Shown here piece after piece: positions 44,280 to 56,339 of a stretch of DNA of 64,000 bases. The notes under the pieces were generated by a model that was not told the origin of the DNA, did no database searches, and worked only from the letters and a program-made list of their open reading frames with translations. The stretch covers positions 86,884,965 to 86,948,964 of the forward strand of contig OX352765.1 of assembly GCA_947095585.1 (NCBI GenBank). Direction: 5' to 3'. This DNA comes from Nephrocerus scutellatus. Lineage: Eukaryota > Arthropoda > Insecta > Diptera > Pipunculidae. Within the stretch, counting starts at the first letter, position 1. The number at the start of each line of letters is the position of its first letter. The position numbers and the translations under genes were made by a program.

Positions 44280-46272
44280 TAATGCACTTTTTGATACGGC
44301 GACCAGCGCTCGTTCTTAAGAAATATTTGACAGTTTTGATACTAGCGTAAGGAAGTGTAAGTGCATTATGGTTAAGTCTTTAGCTGTTTATGAAAAGCAC
44401 ACCAACTTCTTAGCCGAGTTTATAAGAAAAGTCTTGCAAAGAATTGTTTATACTGTATGTGGGATACGAATTATCGTGCATGGTTGGCACCAGTGGTAGA
44501 AAGTACTTTGTAGTTGCAGTAGGATAGGATGTTGATCAAGACGCTTGCAGTTTGGTGTGGTGATGTCAAATCGGCTTTAAATCAGGTAAAATTGTAGAGC
44601 CACAATGATAATGATGACTTTTTCGCTCTCAGTTGCCAAATTTTTTTGACAAAAAAAAACCAACAAATAAGTTTTAAGCCAAATTTAACTCGTACCGCAT
44701 TTATGGTTTGTCATTTAGTGTTTTTGTGGTTGTTTGATTAACAATTGTTCCCAATTTCCAAGAAGAATATTATTTATGTGATACATACTTTCAAAGAAAA
44801 CTTCATTAAGTTGGCTTTAACATTTTTTTAACAATAATTTCATATTGATTTCGTTTTTTGTGTCTTTGGTAAAACATTGACAAGTATTTGCTTTTTGTTG
44901 TTGTTCGTACTATAGAAACATACCGACATTATATTGAATTTATGATAATACTTTATTTTTGCTAAGTACATGAAATATTTTAATGTACATATTAGATATC
45001 TACATGTAATGACTGTTTTTTAATATTGTTATAAAATTTTCTACTAAATTTAATTTTTATTTTTTAAGATTATATAATACATAATTATATATTTAAGTAT
45101 TGCGTTATTATTACGTTATGATCACTAATTTAATTTGAATGTCATTTATTGATATTTTTGCCTGTTTGTCTATTCTGTACAATTAATTTAGAAATTATTT
45201 TACGCTTTCTTTCATTTTTATAACATTGATAAAAATGTTAAATGGAATTTTAAGAAAATTTAATGCTTAAATGCATTTACAATTAACATTATTACACACA
45301 AAAGTAATTAAAAAAAAAAGTTTTTTACACGTATACATATACACATTTCAAGTTTTTAGTTTTTAGAAATAAAATTTACGATGCAACACCGATATTTGCC
45401 CTATAAGAAAGATTTTACAATGACGATATTTTAATTACGTCACAAAAATAATTTAAGTTTCTTTTATACAAGCTTACACTACGTTTATTAAATGTAGTAT
45501 ATTGTTAGTAAGTAACATTATAAGGAATGATGATTTAGGGAAGATCTGACTAAGTTTAAAGTTTTAGTGAAAAAGGCAAAGACAAGAGTGGCTCATAATG
45601 GGAACCCTTTGGAACACCCTAAGTATCCACAGAAGTAAGACTACATTTACATAAGAATTTAGCGATGATTTTTTGACAGCAGACGTTGCTGACATAATAT
45701 GTAATGTCTACTCATTTCTTAAAAACAGTAATATTTCACCGCCCGCTAAATTTCCACCACAATTTATGTTGCACCAATTACGCCCCTTTTTTTGAAACGC
45801 CCCACTTATAACTATTTACTATGTCTTATAGTTATATAAAATTGTTTATGTTATTAAGTAAAAAATTATACAAATTATGTTGTTTTAAAGAATACCACTT
45901 CAATTCATAAGTACTCCTGCTGGCTTGACAGTTAAAAACATTGCTGTGTCAATCTGTCATTAAAGTTAGTTTTCCTAATTAAATTGTTGATTTAATTTAC
46001 TTTTTTGATTACATTATTTTCCTGATACAATTTAAAGTCCGCAGTGTCAAATAGAAACATCTAATGTCTTTTATTAGAAGAGGATTAGTTACAGACATAT
46101 AACTTTCTTCCCCACCATAGTTTGTGACCAATCACAACACATTTTCCGTTTCTTTTATTTCTTTTATTATGTCACTCTAGACTCTGCCTCTACTTTCTGT
46201 GCCATTGTCAAAAATAAAATAACCTAAACACTATGAATAAATGATTATATCTGGCAATGACCGACTGTTAAA
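44280..46272. other. AT-rich intergenic DNA and RhoGEF 3' flank
   Basis: No coding exon recognised. On the minus strand, sequence next to 46272 is the presumed RhoGEF 3' UTR. Confidence 0.4.
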
Positions 46273-49200
46273 TCAGACATCTGTTTCATTGCTAACGTTT
46301 AGGCAATTTTTGCTGTTACCGCTACTTCTGCTAGTTGGAACAGTTGTTGTTGTTGTTGTGGAGTTATTGGAATTGGTGGGCATTGACGGCGTTACTGCTT
46401 TTGTTGTCGGTGATGAAGGCGATTGCTTTTGAATTTGCTGACAACTGCTGCTGCTGCTGGCGGGAGACTGCTGATGCTGTGTTGGACTGTGTGGACTAGT
46501 TGGCGTTGGCGTTGCCGGTATTTGATGCCAATTGATACTGTTTTGTGAGGTTATGTTGCGCGTCTTGACTAGAGGTGGGTTCTTGATAGATGCTGAAAAG
46601 GCCATGCCACGTCGAAGGGTTGCTCTGTGAATGAAATGATAAGGAAATGTCAAATGTTATTAATGTGTTTTATCTTTGGTGGGACAATATTGTTTTTTTT
46701 ACCGTACATTGTGAATAAGGACTTGTACAAATGTCATGGTATGTAAAAAATTAAAATCCAACAACACAACCAAAAACCACGGGCACAAACCAAAAGTGTT
46801 ATACTGTCATGTCATATAAGTCAACTAGAACTAACAAGTACATACTCGCAAACAAACGTCACAAAACTTACCTCGTTGGACTCGGTGGTGGGTATGATTT
46901 TCCACGATGACTTGGCGACAGCAACAGATTACCTGAATTACTGCTACTTGCCGTTCCAGGTACAAGCAACGTATTGTTACTATAAGTATGGTAAAGGTTA
47001 CTACAATTAAATGGTAAGAATACATGGACACATTTCAACATTTACTGAAGCATTTTGATTTGCGTTTTTGTGATTGGTTCAATATGACTGAGGTGGTGTA
47101 TTAATGTTAATGTATGTAGTCAAATGCATATTGCAAATTGTTGTTTAAATTAATTCGTTTCTTTTTATTTGATAATTATGCGTATGGACTTTTCAATGGA
47201 ATAAGTACACGGATCTATGATCGTTAGTGTTTGAATGGAAAAACGTACAAAGCTCATCTGCCACATCCATTTAATTGTCATTTTTGACAACGATAACAAC
47301 ATACAACATAAATTTCTTCACTCCATAAATCAGTACTTACGTTTGATTGTGATGCAAGTTAAGGTTTGGCAAACTTTGCCCCAAATGATTAATCGGCTCG
47401 ACCGACAGGGTATTTGACGATGGTATAATTTTGTGGTTTTTGTGCGGACTGGTAGCTAAAGTTTTCGGCTTTGTTGGATATCCTTGAGTTGTGGCTAGAA
47501 AAAAGATGACATTAATTTAAACATCTTAGCCCTATTGTCGGCCCAAGGGCAATTACTAATACTTACTCATAACACCCGATCCCTCATCACTGGACAATGA
47601 GTTGGTCTTTTCGAAGTCTACAGAGATATTTCGCGAATCATTCCACTCGACAGAACCACTATGACTATTATTCGCGCTTGTCACATGACTGCATATTGAG
47701 GAATTCATTGGAGACTTTTTCACACCTAGCGAATCAGCATTTCCACCTCCACCACCACAGGTGGCGGTATTTGCGCCATAGCGGAAACTTTCCCAATTGT
47801 TAGATCCTTGCTTCAGTCTTGTGTATATAAGTTTCGCCCGTTTAAGGGAATCATACCAATTTTTCGCCTCTGAACATTGCAGTGTAAACGCAGTAATAGC
47901 TACTTGGAATTCATTAAGGTAAACGCAATTCAGTGTGTTATTACTGTGCTGAACTACAAGGCGATCCGTTAAATATGGCTGACGAATCACTTTTAACGCC
48001 CCGAGACCCTTTTTCGCAATGGACTTACACACGAGCATCATGTCCGTTAGCAGGAAACAATGAACATCGGCCTTTCCGAGGTTATCTTTAAATTTGTGAT
48101 CACCTTCCATGAAGAGATGACGCACTTGATGCGTCGGACAGCCTTTCATAGGAGCACACAGGTCAAACATTTGACTGTACTGTTTGATGATTTTGTCAAG
48201 TTGCTCGTTGTTTGTGTCCTGTCGGAGCGGCGAAATAAAATTAAAATGTAGATGAGAGCATTTTTTTACCGCTTTGGATTCGTTAAGGGTTCAGCCCACA
48301 GAATACGTTGCGTCCGTTAAGGCAACGTATGTAACTAAAAGATCGACGAAATACACGCGTTCTTATGGAAAGTGCCCCATAGACAAAGCATGTGACAGAA
48401 GTGATGCAAAAAGTTGTCCAATTTTCAACTTTTCTCTCCGGTAAATGCTTTGACAGTTCTCTCTCACCGCAATTTGAAGTTATTGGTGCGTTCGAGATAG
48501 CTGAGGGCTCAGAGATTTTCTTTTTCTCCTCGGTGAAGAGGATTGCATTCAGTCGAACAACATTCTCCGCTCTCCGTCAACCGCAAGTAATAAAAACCTT
48601 TTAAAGTCAACTGACAATGTGAAGTGAGAGAGCGAATACAAAATAATTTTGTCTTAGAAAAATGGAGAAAATTCTTCGATTCCTCAGCAAGCAATCGTCT
48701 TCGAGTTGCTGAGGATACGGAGTACACGGAGTCCTCCGCATCTTGAACGCGCCTATTGGGTCACCTCTTTGCGTTACATACTACAACGTCAACGAATACG
48801 TCGACGAAACTGACGCAACGGATTCTATGGGCTGGTCCCTTTATACAGGGAGTTGTTTTTGTGTGTTTTGACGTTTCCCCCTTGAAGTTTGATATTTTTG
48901 ACAGTAATATCGTATTAAAAAAGTTCTGTCATATTCCGTAAAACGGTTTCTCATGTAACTGAGGGCGCAGTATAATTGGCATTCGGTATATTGAGGACTT
49001 TTGCTTTTATGAGAACATTTTTATTTTTACCGCTTCGTCCGAATATTCTAAGGTATTTTATATTTACAATATAATATATATTCGGACATATTTTTTAATC
49101 TTAGGCTGTTTTCCAAACGAGTAGTTATTTGTTTGGCTTAAGATATTTAACGCCATTAATAAGTCACCTCGCCAACAAATTTATTCAATAAAGTAAGTCT

Positions 49201-51129
49201 CCACAATCAAATAAGTAAGTCTCCACAAATAAGTATTATTTTGGAAAAGCCCCAAATATGTATATAAAAATTAAATTTTGTTGCGATTAACTCGAAGAGC
49301 ATGCGTCCGATATGAAACTTTAGGTGTGGATGGTTGGGGTGGATGTTTGTGGGGGGTTACCTGGTTGGTGGCTAGGTATTGGTATATGTATGTGGGATGG
49401 AGGTATCTTAAGTTGGGTCTTGGTATTAGTTCGGCGGCAGTAGTGTGGTGTTTGCAGCCGGGCCGCGCTAGGTATTTCAGCTAGTATATTACATCGAGCA
49501 ACCTTCGTGTATGTCAAATATAAAAGGAGACAACTCACCACAACATCATACGACTCAATTCGAGCCATAACACCTTTCAGACGTTCGTTCTCTTGTCTCG
49601 TTGTCAGGTGATTATTAACGCTGCACACGAAATTCTCCACGGTATGGATCTGCCATAAAAATGTTATCTAATTTATTATATTGCCATTACAAATTTTCGC
49701 TTACCATCGAATCGATAGTTTCCACATCTTCTAAGTCGCCGATATGCTTTCTAATCGCTGCCAACAGCAAACTGTACTTGGTTAATCGTTGCATCGGCCT
49801 CACCAAGATGTCAGCCAATCGTAAACGATTGCACATTTTTTGCGATTCACACCATGCCAAGTACGATGTGAAGAGGGCGTTGTTGCGATTCAATTCCTTG
49901 CAATAGAACTGGCAAGTACTTTGCTCGGCACAATACTTCTTGTAAGGGGCAAATGTCGTTGCAAATGTCACAAAACCAGGACGAAAAAAATCAATACACA
50001 AGGGAGCATGCGTAGCGACGCTATTCGATACCATTGGATACAGGTAAAGCGTCCAGAATTTTAAATTTGCTTCGCAAATATCTCGTACATTTGAAAACAA
50101 CCTATGTTGATCGACATCAGTGAGGAGTTTCTCATCTTGAATTGCTTCAAGGCAGGCAAGGAAAAGCTACAAGTGACATGCCATTTCAGGAGTGGCAGGT
50201 TTTTGAAAAAAAAATCGTGACTTACATCTGTGACCGTCTGTAAAGCATGAATGTAGTAAACTTCTGTTGTCACCAGCTCCCAAATTGCCGTCTGTATCTT
50301 TGTTTCGTTGTCGGTCATGTCATCGCAGTGAACGAAATCCTTCCATGACTTATGCATATTGTCCAAATACTCCAGCGCCGCATCAAAGTTCGGATGATCG
50401 AAATTCAGTGATGATGACCGCTGAGGGACGCCATTTTTTGTATAGCTATTTAATAGATCGCACAATTGACTCTGCTGGGGATTCTTAATGCCGAATAGGC
50501 CGGACCAACGTTGTTTCAATTGTTTTCCAGGAATATTTCGTTGCTCAGCCAATTCGGTGCTCTCCTCCGTTGAGGCGGATGACAGGAGACGTGGTGGGCG
50601 AGTTCGAGAGCCCTAGATGTCAAGGTTGAGGAAATTGCTTATTGTTGTGATTGTTGTTGTTGGAAAATGTAACTATTAACGGTAACTGTAACTCACAAAT
50701 GATGCGGCCTTCTGGAGGGTTTTCTTATTGCCATCTCGTTCGGTGATAATTAAATGACGTCCGGCTAGATTTTCAACCTCGGTGTTCTCATCGAATGAGC
50801 CCGCGAAAGGAGGTGATCCTATAATTTTAATTGTGTCATTTGTTATGCATTCTACTTGTACTTATTCCTGACTTACCTGACTCTAAAAAAGTTGGTAAAT
50901 TATTGTCTGTTATGGTTATTTGTGAAAAGCTAAGATTTCGTCGTCTCAACGCACTGCTAAGAGCGTCACTGTGAGCGTCGGGTGAATAAGGGTATATTGT
51001 ATAATAAGAAATTGTTGTAAAGTTAGAAACTTACGCCAAATTTACGCCTTTTGTCGCTGGTATGAATTCTTCCTCTTGACATCCGTTTTCAGTGCAAAAG
51101 CTTACTGAGAAATATTCCGAACTGGACAC
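46273..51129 (-). CDS. DH-PH Rho guanine nucleotide exchange factor, PLEKHG5-like (5' incomplete)
   Basis: Ten coding exons in transcript order: 51129-51035, 50968-50877, 50818-50697, 50612-50226, 50166-49705, 49649-49539, 48218-47567, 47494-47341, 46979-46872, 46624-46273. They join in frame to at least 844 aa; the start exon was not found. Such proteins load GTP on Rho-family GTPases at the cortex. The first 80 or so residues (SFCTENGCQEEEF, LADALSSALRRRNLSF, LAGRHLIITER) look like a Raf-type RBD/ubiquitin fold. The DH domain runs from IQTAIWELVTTEVYYIHAL through ADILVRPMQRLTKYSLLL. The PH domain follows (LFMEGDHKFKD, VHCFLLTDMMLVCK, VYLNEFQVAITAFTLQC). The C-terminal 350 residues are Ser/Thr/Asn/Gln/Pro-rich with poly-Ser and poly-Thr. 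The paralogue is not certain. A MITE and a Helitron-like element lie in the intron 48219-49538. Confidence 0.9.
48287..48839. mobile_element. MITE family M3, copy 2, interrupted
   Basis: Ends GGGTTCAGCCCACAGAATAC and ACGGATTCTATGGGCTGGTC match 43680-44265; TTAA is present on the left (48283-48286) but decayed on the right. Interior matches include AGATCGACGAAATACAC and GGGTCACCTCTTTGCGTTAC. A second element (48485-48753) sits inside. Located in a RhoGEF intron. Confidence 0.78.
48485..48753. mobile_element. Inverted-repeat element nested inside MITE M3
   Basis: Ends GGTGCGTTCGAGATAGCTGA and the complement of the right end, GGCGCGTTCAAGATGCGGAG, are inverted repeats of about 22 bp. TATT occurs on both sides (48481-48484, 48754-48757), a possible 4-bp target duplication. 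Relative to the M3 copy at 43680 some host MITE sequence is also missing at the junction. No coding capacity. Confidence 0.62.
49255..49484 (+). mobile_element. Non-autonomous Helitron-like element
   Basis: Starts in ATGTATATAAAAATTAAATT, then CGATTAACTCGAAGAGCATG. It ends with GCCGGGCCGCGCTAGGTATT and CAGCTAG followed by T. The CTAG end, with a decayed hairpin (CCGGGC...GCTAGG) about 12 bp before it, fits Helitron 3' ends, which insert between A and T. The 5' TC is not clear. The 5' part recurs at 27218-27365. Confidence 0.55.
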
Positions 51130-52450
51130 CTGCAGAAGGGAAGTTAATTTTTTATTAACTATTCCTTTCTTTAAATCTATAGAACCATCTGAAAAATTTG
51201 ATTTGATTGCTTTGAAAATTTTCGATCGGTTATGAGAACCAAGTGAGGCTTTACCAAAAAATAATCCAAAAAAAACATTAGATATAAACGTTTAAGGAGC
51301 TTTTAGTTGTCATAAAAATATAGTAGTAAAGCGAAGAAAGAGCAAAGAGTAAATAGTAGTAGATATTATAGAAGACTTTGCTGGGAAGGAAACTTATAAA
51401 CATTTAAAGCAAGAGACACTTCCTCCATTCCATCCATTGAACCATTGAATTTTTTTAGCTTTCTATTGTTGTTTGCTTTGCTTTATGATTTTTTTTTGGG
51501 TTTTTCAAAAAATAATTAAAAAATTGCAATAATCGAAAAACTGAAAGGTTACATGGTGGGCATCGGGTTATATGGACGCTTTGCCACAGATCCCTGTTGG
51601 TGAGCTCGATAGTAAAAACATCTAGAATCCTTTGTATTTTAATTAAATCAACTTAAGTGAATTACGCGGGAAGGTTTAAGTCGGCAAATGACTATTACGA
51701 GTATTGTTACTTTGTACGTACGTTGGTTTGACTTTAGAGTAGCAGATCAAAGTTTATCCAAATTAGATCTTCAGCGACGAGAAACATTTTTGGTGAAATG
51801 ACTTTGGACATAAATGGGTATAAAAAATCAAATGTAAATGTAAATATAAATGCCAAACTGGGAGACATTGACTCGAAATCAGGACCGGCGTAGAGATTTT
51901 TGCCAAGACCGGATTCCGGTTGTAAAACCAAATGTGATATTGAAAGTAATGTTGTTTGCTGATAGAATCATAGCCACTTACTTTTGAAAGACCTCTATAT
52001 CATTGCATACTTCCAAGAACATTATGAAATAAGAAAATTTAAAGGTTTATTCGGAGAGATGTCAGGAAGAAGCTATTTTCTGGATATATTCAACGTGCGA
52101 CTCGTTTATGTTCATATGCCCTTTTACTTCCCTAAACTCTGATCCAGACGAATTTATCAGTCTTTCATTAATGACATTAAGATACGAAACAATTCACTTG
52201 TGTTACGCTCGTTAGAAATTATACTTCTTTGGCGTGATTGAAAGATTAAAGGTTAATATTAACGCTAAAAATCCATACGAGAAGAATGATAAGAAGCGAG
52301 ATCGTAAATACGATCGGTGAAATGTTATCGATATATAATTGTTAAGTTCACTGTGCAACAAAATGTCACAACTGGATAATAAAGAATACTCTATAATGTA
52401 AAATATAGAAATATGTATCAGACTTTTTTTTATTTTTTTTTAAATATATA
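51130..52450. other. Upstream of last recognised RhoGEF exon, no exon assigned
   Basis: AT-rich; missing 5' RhoGEF exons may lie here or beyond the window. A 65-codon minus frame at 51931-51734 (SGLGKNLYAGPDFESM) has no recognised family and no convincing splice context. Confidence 0.35.
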
Positions 52451-52454
52451 GATA

Positions 52455-53450
52455 AATATATAAAAGACCCTTAAAAGATTTCCAAAGACTCCCAAAATAG
52501 TCCCAAAACACCTACCATAAGACCTGTTAAAAGATCCCAAAATATCTCCAATATACTACAGAAAGACCCCAAAAAGACCACCAAAAGCCTTCCAAAAAAC
52601 AACCCAAAAAACTACAAAAAAACCTCAAAAAAGACCTCCCAAAAGACTCCAAAGACATTTCCAACAGAACTCAAAATATCCCCAAAAGAAAGCGAAAGAA
52701 TACCAAAAGATCTACCAAAAGACCTCTCAATATACTCCCAAAATACGTCCTAAAAACCACCAAAACATTAGCAAGAGACCACAAAAGACCCCTAAATAAC
52801 ACCAAATACCCCCAAATACCCCCAAATACCCCCAAAAACCACCAAAAGACTCGCAAAACACCCCATATACTCCAAAAGATCACCATAAGACTCTCAAAGG
52901 ACCGAAAGACCGAAAAGGACCACCAAAAGACCTTCTAAAACCCCCTAAAGAAACTCCCAAAGTACCAAGAAAATACCTTCAAACGCCCCCAGAAGACACT
53001 CTAAAGACCCACAAAGTACCCCTCGAAGACCACCAAAAGACCCTCAAACGAACTTACAAAGAACCTAAAAAGATCCCAATTGTACCGCCAAAACACTCCA
53101 AAAGGACCTCCAAAAGGACCCCCCAAAGACCACCAAAATACCAACAAAATACCCTAAAAAGACCATTAAAAGACTCCAAAGACCACTAAAAGACCCTCAA
53201 AAGATTCCGAAAGAACCCGAAAAACCCCAAAAAACTTTACCAAAAGAACTCCCAAAAACCCGGCTAAAGACGACCGAATAGACCACCAAAAGACCCTGAA
53301 AAGGCTCACAACAAACCACAAAAAGACCCCCAAAAGGAGCCCCAAAGACCAAAACACTCACAAAACATTCCCAAAATACCCCCAAATACACCCATAAGAT
53401 CACCAAAAGACCATATTAAGACCTTCCAAAGACTCCCAAAGTACAACCCA
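52455..53450 (+). repeat. AAAAGACC minisatellite, about 1 kb
   Basis: Long array of degenerate units such as AAAAGACCCC, CCAAAAGACC and ACCACCAAAAGAC with a period near 10-13 bp and almost no G on the plus strand outside AAGAC. Includes a short CCCCCAAATA run at 52805-52838. Same sequence class as 20450-20850 (opposite strand) and 1-310. Confidence 0.88.
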
Positions 53451-53499
53451 AATGTTAAAAAGCGTTTAGTTGTTTGTGTGCTGGATATTTAGTTGATCA

Positions 53500-54114
53500 G
53501 CACTGCGTAGCGGACAGTGGAAAAATTAAATCATCAATGGCTCATCCTCTAAGCTGAATTCGAAAAGAAAGCAAAACTTTCCTGTAGGATTCCAGAGATT
53601 CTATAACAAGACTATCTTTTTATTTATAATTTGCGCACGCGTAAAGGGGTTAGCAACGTTCATGTAGGGTTTAAGCGAATCTACATATTGATTTCGCGCG
53701 GTTTTGTATTCTATCAAGCTGCTGCAAAGTATAGTTTTAGGCGGACCAGACCAGATATGACAATTGTACTCAAGTTTATGGTGAATAAAAGCCTTGTAGA
53801 TAGTAGCCAGATCAGAGGGAGTGAAGTATTTCTTTTCTTGCACTGGGCTAGAAAACCTAAACATTTTACAGCATTTTTGGCGGGGGTAAATATGTGGTCA
53901 TTCCAATGAAGCTTGTCGTTAACGCAAATACCGAGAATTGCGAGATTTTCAGTTTCCTCGATGCAAGTGCCATTCATGAATAATAGCATAGGGTTTAGGA
54001 TTCGCTTAGACGACATGAGACAGCATTGGATTTTGGAAGCATTAAATTCGATTGTTTTCTACCCTTTTTATTATGCTGTCCAGGTCAGAATTTAACGTGC
54101 TTTACATACTTAGT
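53500..54114 (-). mobile_element. Non-LTR retrotransposon (jockey-like), copy 1, C-terminal part
   Basis: Minus-strand frames contain ILGICVNDKLHWNDHI near 53940-53893, IYKAFIHHKLEYNCHIWSG near 53800-53745 and NPFTRAQIINK, the typical post-RT segment of jockey-type LINEs. The continuing RT part lies at 54355-54690, beyond an inserted family D repeat. The related copy is 63098-64000. Confidence 0.78.
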
Positions 54115-54350
54115 TGTTTGAGTTTGTAAAATATTTGTATGGGAGCCCCCCGACCCCGTGGCCCGAGGGGCCTCAAATTTTAATAGAAAGTGTTGTCATG
54201 GGAGATATACATGTGTGCCAAATTTCAATGAAATCGGGCTGTAGGAAGTGGGTTAAAAATTGATCGCAAGATTCCATGACACACAAATCCACAAACCCAC
54301 AAACCCACAAGCCCACAAACCCACAAACACACGGGCAAGTGAAGTTAATA
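54115..54350 (+). repeat. Dispersed repeat family D, copy 3, inside a LINE
   Basis: Contains ATGGGAGCCCCCCGACCCCG, ATAGAAAGTGTTGTCATGG, ACATGTGTGCCAAATTT, AATCGGGCTGTAGGAAGTGG and GTTAAAAATTGATCGCAAG. It ends with a (CCCACAAA)n run and CGGGCAAGTGAAGTTAATAT. It interrupts the LINE at 53500-54690. Confidence 0.78.
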
Positions 54351-54354
54351 TAGA

Positions 54355-54690
54355 GAATTTAAAAATGAGAAAGAGTGTCGGGTAGAAAACAGAGCGCTGG
54401 GGAACGCCAGCATTTAAGTGATGTACTTTAGACTTGAAACCGTCAAATACAACTTGAATTTAGCGGTCTAAAAGATAGCTTATAATCCAATGTAGCAGTT
54501 TATCATCGACTCAATAAGCACGCATTTTGGACAAAAGAGCTTGATGCCAAACTCTGCCAAAAGACCGGTTTCACTGTTCGGTGAAATATCAAATCACCAG
54601 TAGAATGTTAACCACGAAGTTCGTACTGCCGGTCACTAAGGATTTCGTTGGGTTCAAGATATTTCATGAGCTGAAATTTGATCAGCGAGT
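54355..54690 (-). mobile_element. Non-LTR retrotransposon copy 1, reverse-transcriptase part
   Basis: Nucleotide match to 63425-63800, e.g. GGGGAACGCCA(G/A)CATTTA and ACTTGAAACCGTC. It encodes on the minus strand the decayed GVPQ(G)SVL region of the RT. Separated from its downstream half by the family D repeat. Confidence 0.75.
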
Positions 54691-54699
54691 CCTATTGCT

Positions 54700-56330
54700 G
54701 TTTTTGGTTGAAAATTTTGGATTTTTAATGCGATTATCTTGGAAATTGCTTTACGGTAATTTTTTTTAAGACTATGTTATATAAGCTTATTGAATTTCCA
54801 ACAAATTTCTAGTATAATGTTTTTAGTTTTGAAAAACAGGAGATGTAACATTTTGTGAAAAGAGTTTTGAGAAAAAATTAAAAATAAATGTGATTAACAA
54901 CTTTACGGTAGTATACCGTCCAGCGAATTTATTCACAACCTCACACCCTATCTGATACCAAGCTCGAACTCACTGATGAGATTCATAAGTTTCTGACAAT
55001 TATGTCAATGCGTGGCGTAATTTTCTTAAAAAATTGATATTAGAATATATTTCTCTCTTCTACGAGTATACCTGACTTCATAATTTCTTGTATAATATTC
55101 TTTTGCTTATATTTTAGTAAAACTTTCGCAATGTATCGAAGCTACCTACGTTAATGGTGATGAAGAAAAAGAGACTGCAATACATAAACCACATTATCCC
55201 AATGTAAAAAAACGCAAAACGCTTCATTATTTAAAATTTCCTACGTTCAGAAGTTTCATTTGTCTGAAAGCCTTTTTAATATCGTACACCATCTGTTCAC
55301 ACCCACGTTGAGCTACAGCACCGAAAATACCGCAGATCTTCATTTCAATTACAATTACAAAGGCATGCAGATGTTTTTTCACTTCTTCGTCGTTGTTGCT
55401 TCTTACACAAATCTCAGAAAAAGATGCACAAAAAAGTATAGTATTTCAAACCACAACGACACAAGTGATTTCCACATCAGTGCATCGGCGGTGGGAGGAA
55501 ATCCTTTACGCCACTATCGCGTGGTAAGCATTTTTTCAAGGATACAGGTTCTCTACTCCTAATTCTTTTCAGCAGCAGAAGAAGAACTGATCTTCTGTGT
55601 GTAACCGAAATATGGTGAATCATTGCATCATGCGCTCTTGACATAAATGCTTAACCAAGATGAAAAAAAAACACAAGAAGACGGAAATGCTTTCCGCGTA
55701 CTCGCTTTCATGGGTGTTTTTTGTTATAATCATAGCCGTCAAGCGAAACGTTACATATCTTCCGGTTCTTTGCTTTTGTAGATGAAAATAGGACGAATGT
55801 TGTTCAGAAACAGGATACACTTATTAAAGGACAAAAGAAGAACTTTGAGTTGAACGATGATAGGATACATAGAAGTGCATAGTTCTTGTCTAAACTCTCA
55901 AAGAAATGCTAAGCTAAAGAGCTGTACATTTAAGAAGTTTATAAAAAAAAATTAAACTGCACTTCAGATAGATTTGAGACCTGCAAGAATACTTGAGTTT
56001 TTTAATTGCTTAGTTGTCAACATTTTTTAATAAACAAAGCAAAACTAAATTGTAATATAAATTTTTGTGCGCGCTTTTTAAAGAAACTACAGATTTTATA
56101 ATAGGAAGATTGGACATATGATACAGTGAATTTTCGGTTCTAACGGACAAATTGACATGTATTCCTAAGTTTTATGATTAATTAATTTTGTTTTGTTTTT
56201 TAAATTTTTTATCCAGAAAATATATGATATGTATATCACGCAGCGAAAGACTCTATGCTGAAAAGACTTATCTACACGATGTCGGCTCCGAACTGATGTA
56301 AGATCAGATCTGACAATATTTACTGTCAGT
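54700..56330. other. Intergenic DNA, no gene recognised
   Basis: AT-rich with short frames only; none has a recognised motif or splice context. Confidence 0.35.
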
Positions 56331-56339
56331 TTTATAGTA

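Noticed and set aside
46241..46432. Plus-strand 63-codon frame rich in Leu and Val
   Set aside because: It is the antisense of the poly-Ser/Thr/Gln C-terminal exon of the RhoGEF.
49278..49484. Plus-strand frame with GWGG and GLGISS
   Set aside because: Lies inside the Helitron-like element; the T/G-rich repeat explains its composition.
51734..51931. Minus-strand 65-codon frame as a missing RhoGEF exon
   Set aside because: No clear acceptor/donor pair in phase with the exon ending at 51129, and no resemblance to RhoGEF N-termini.
52671..53406. Minus-strand open frames rich in Phe, Trp, Gly and Leu resembling membrane proteins
   Set aside because: They are translations of the AAAAGACC minisatellite, present in several frames, with no start or splice context.
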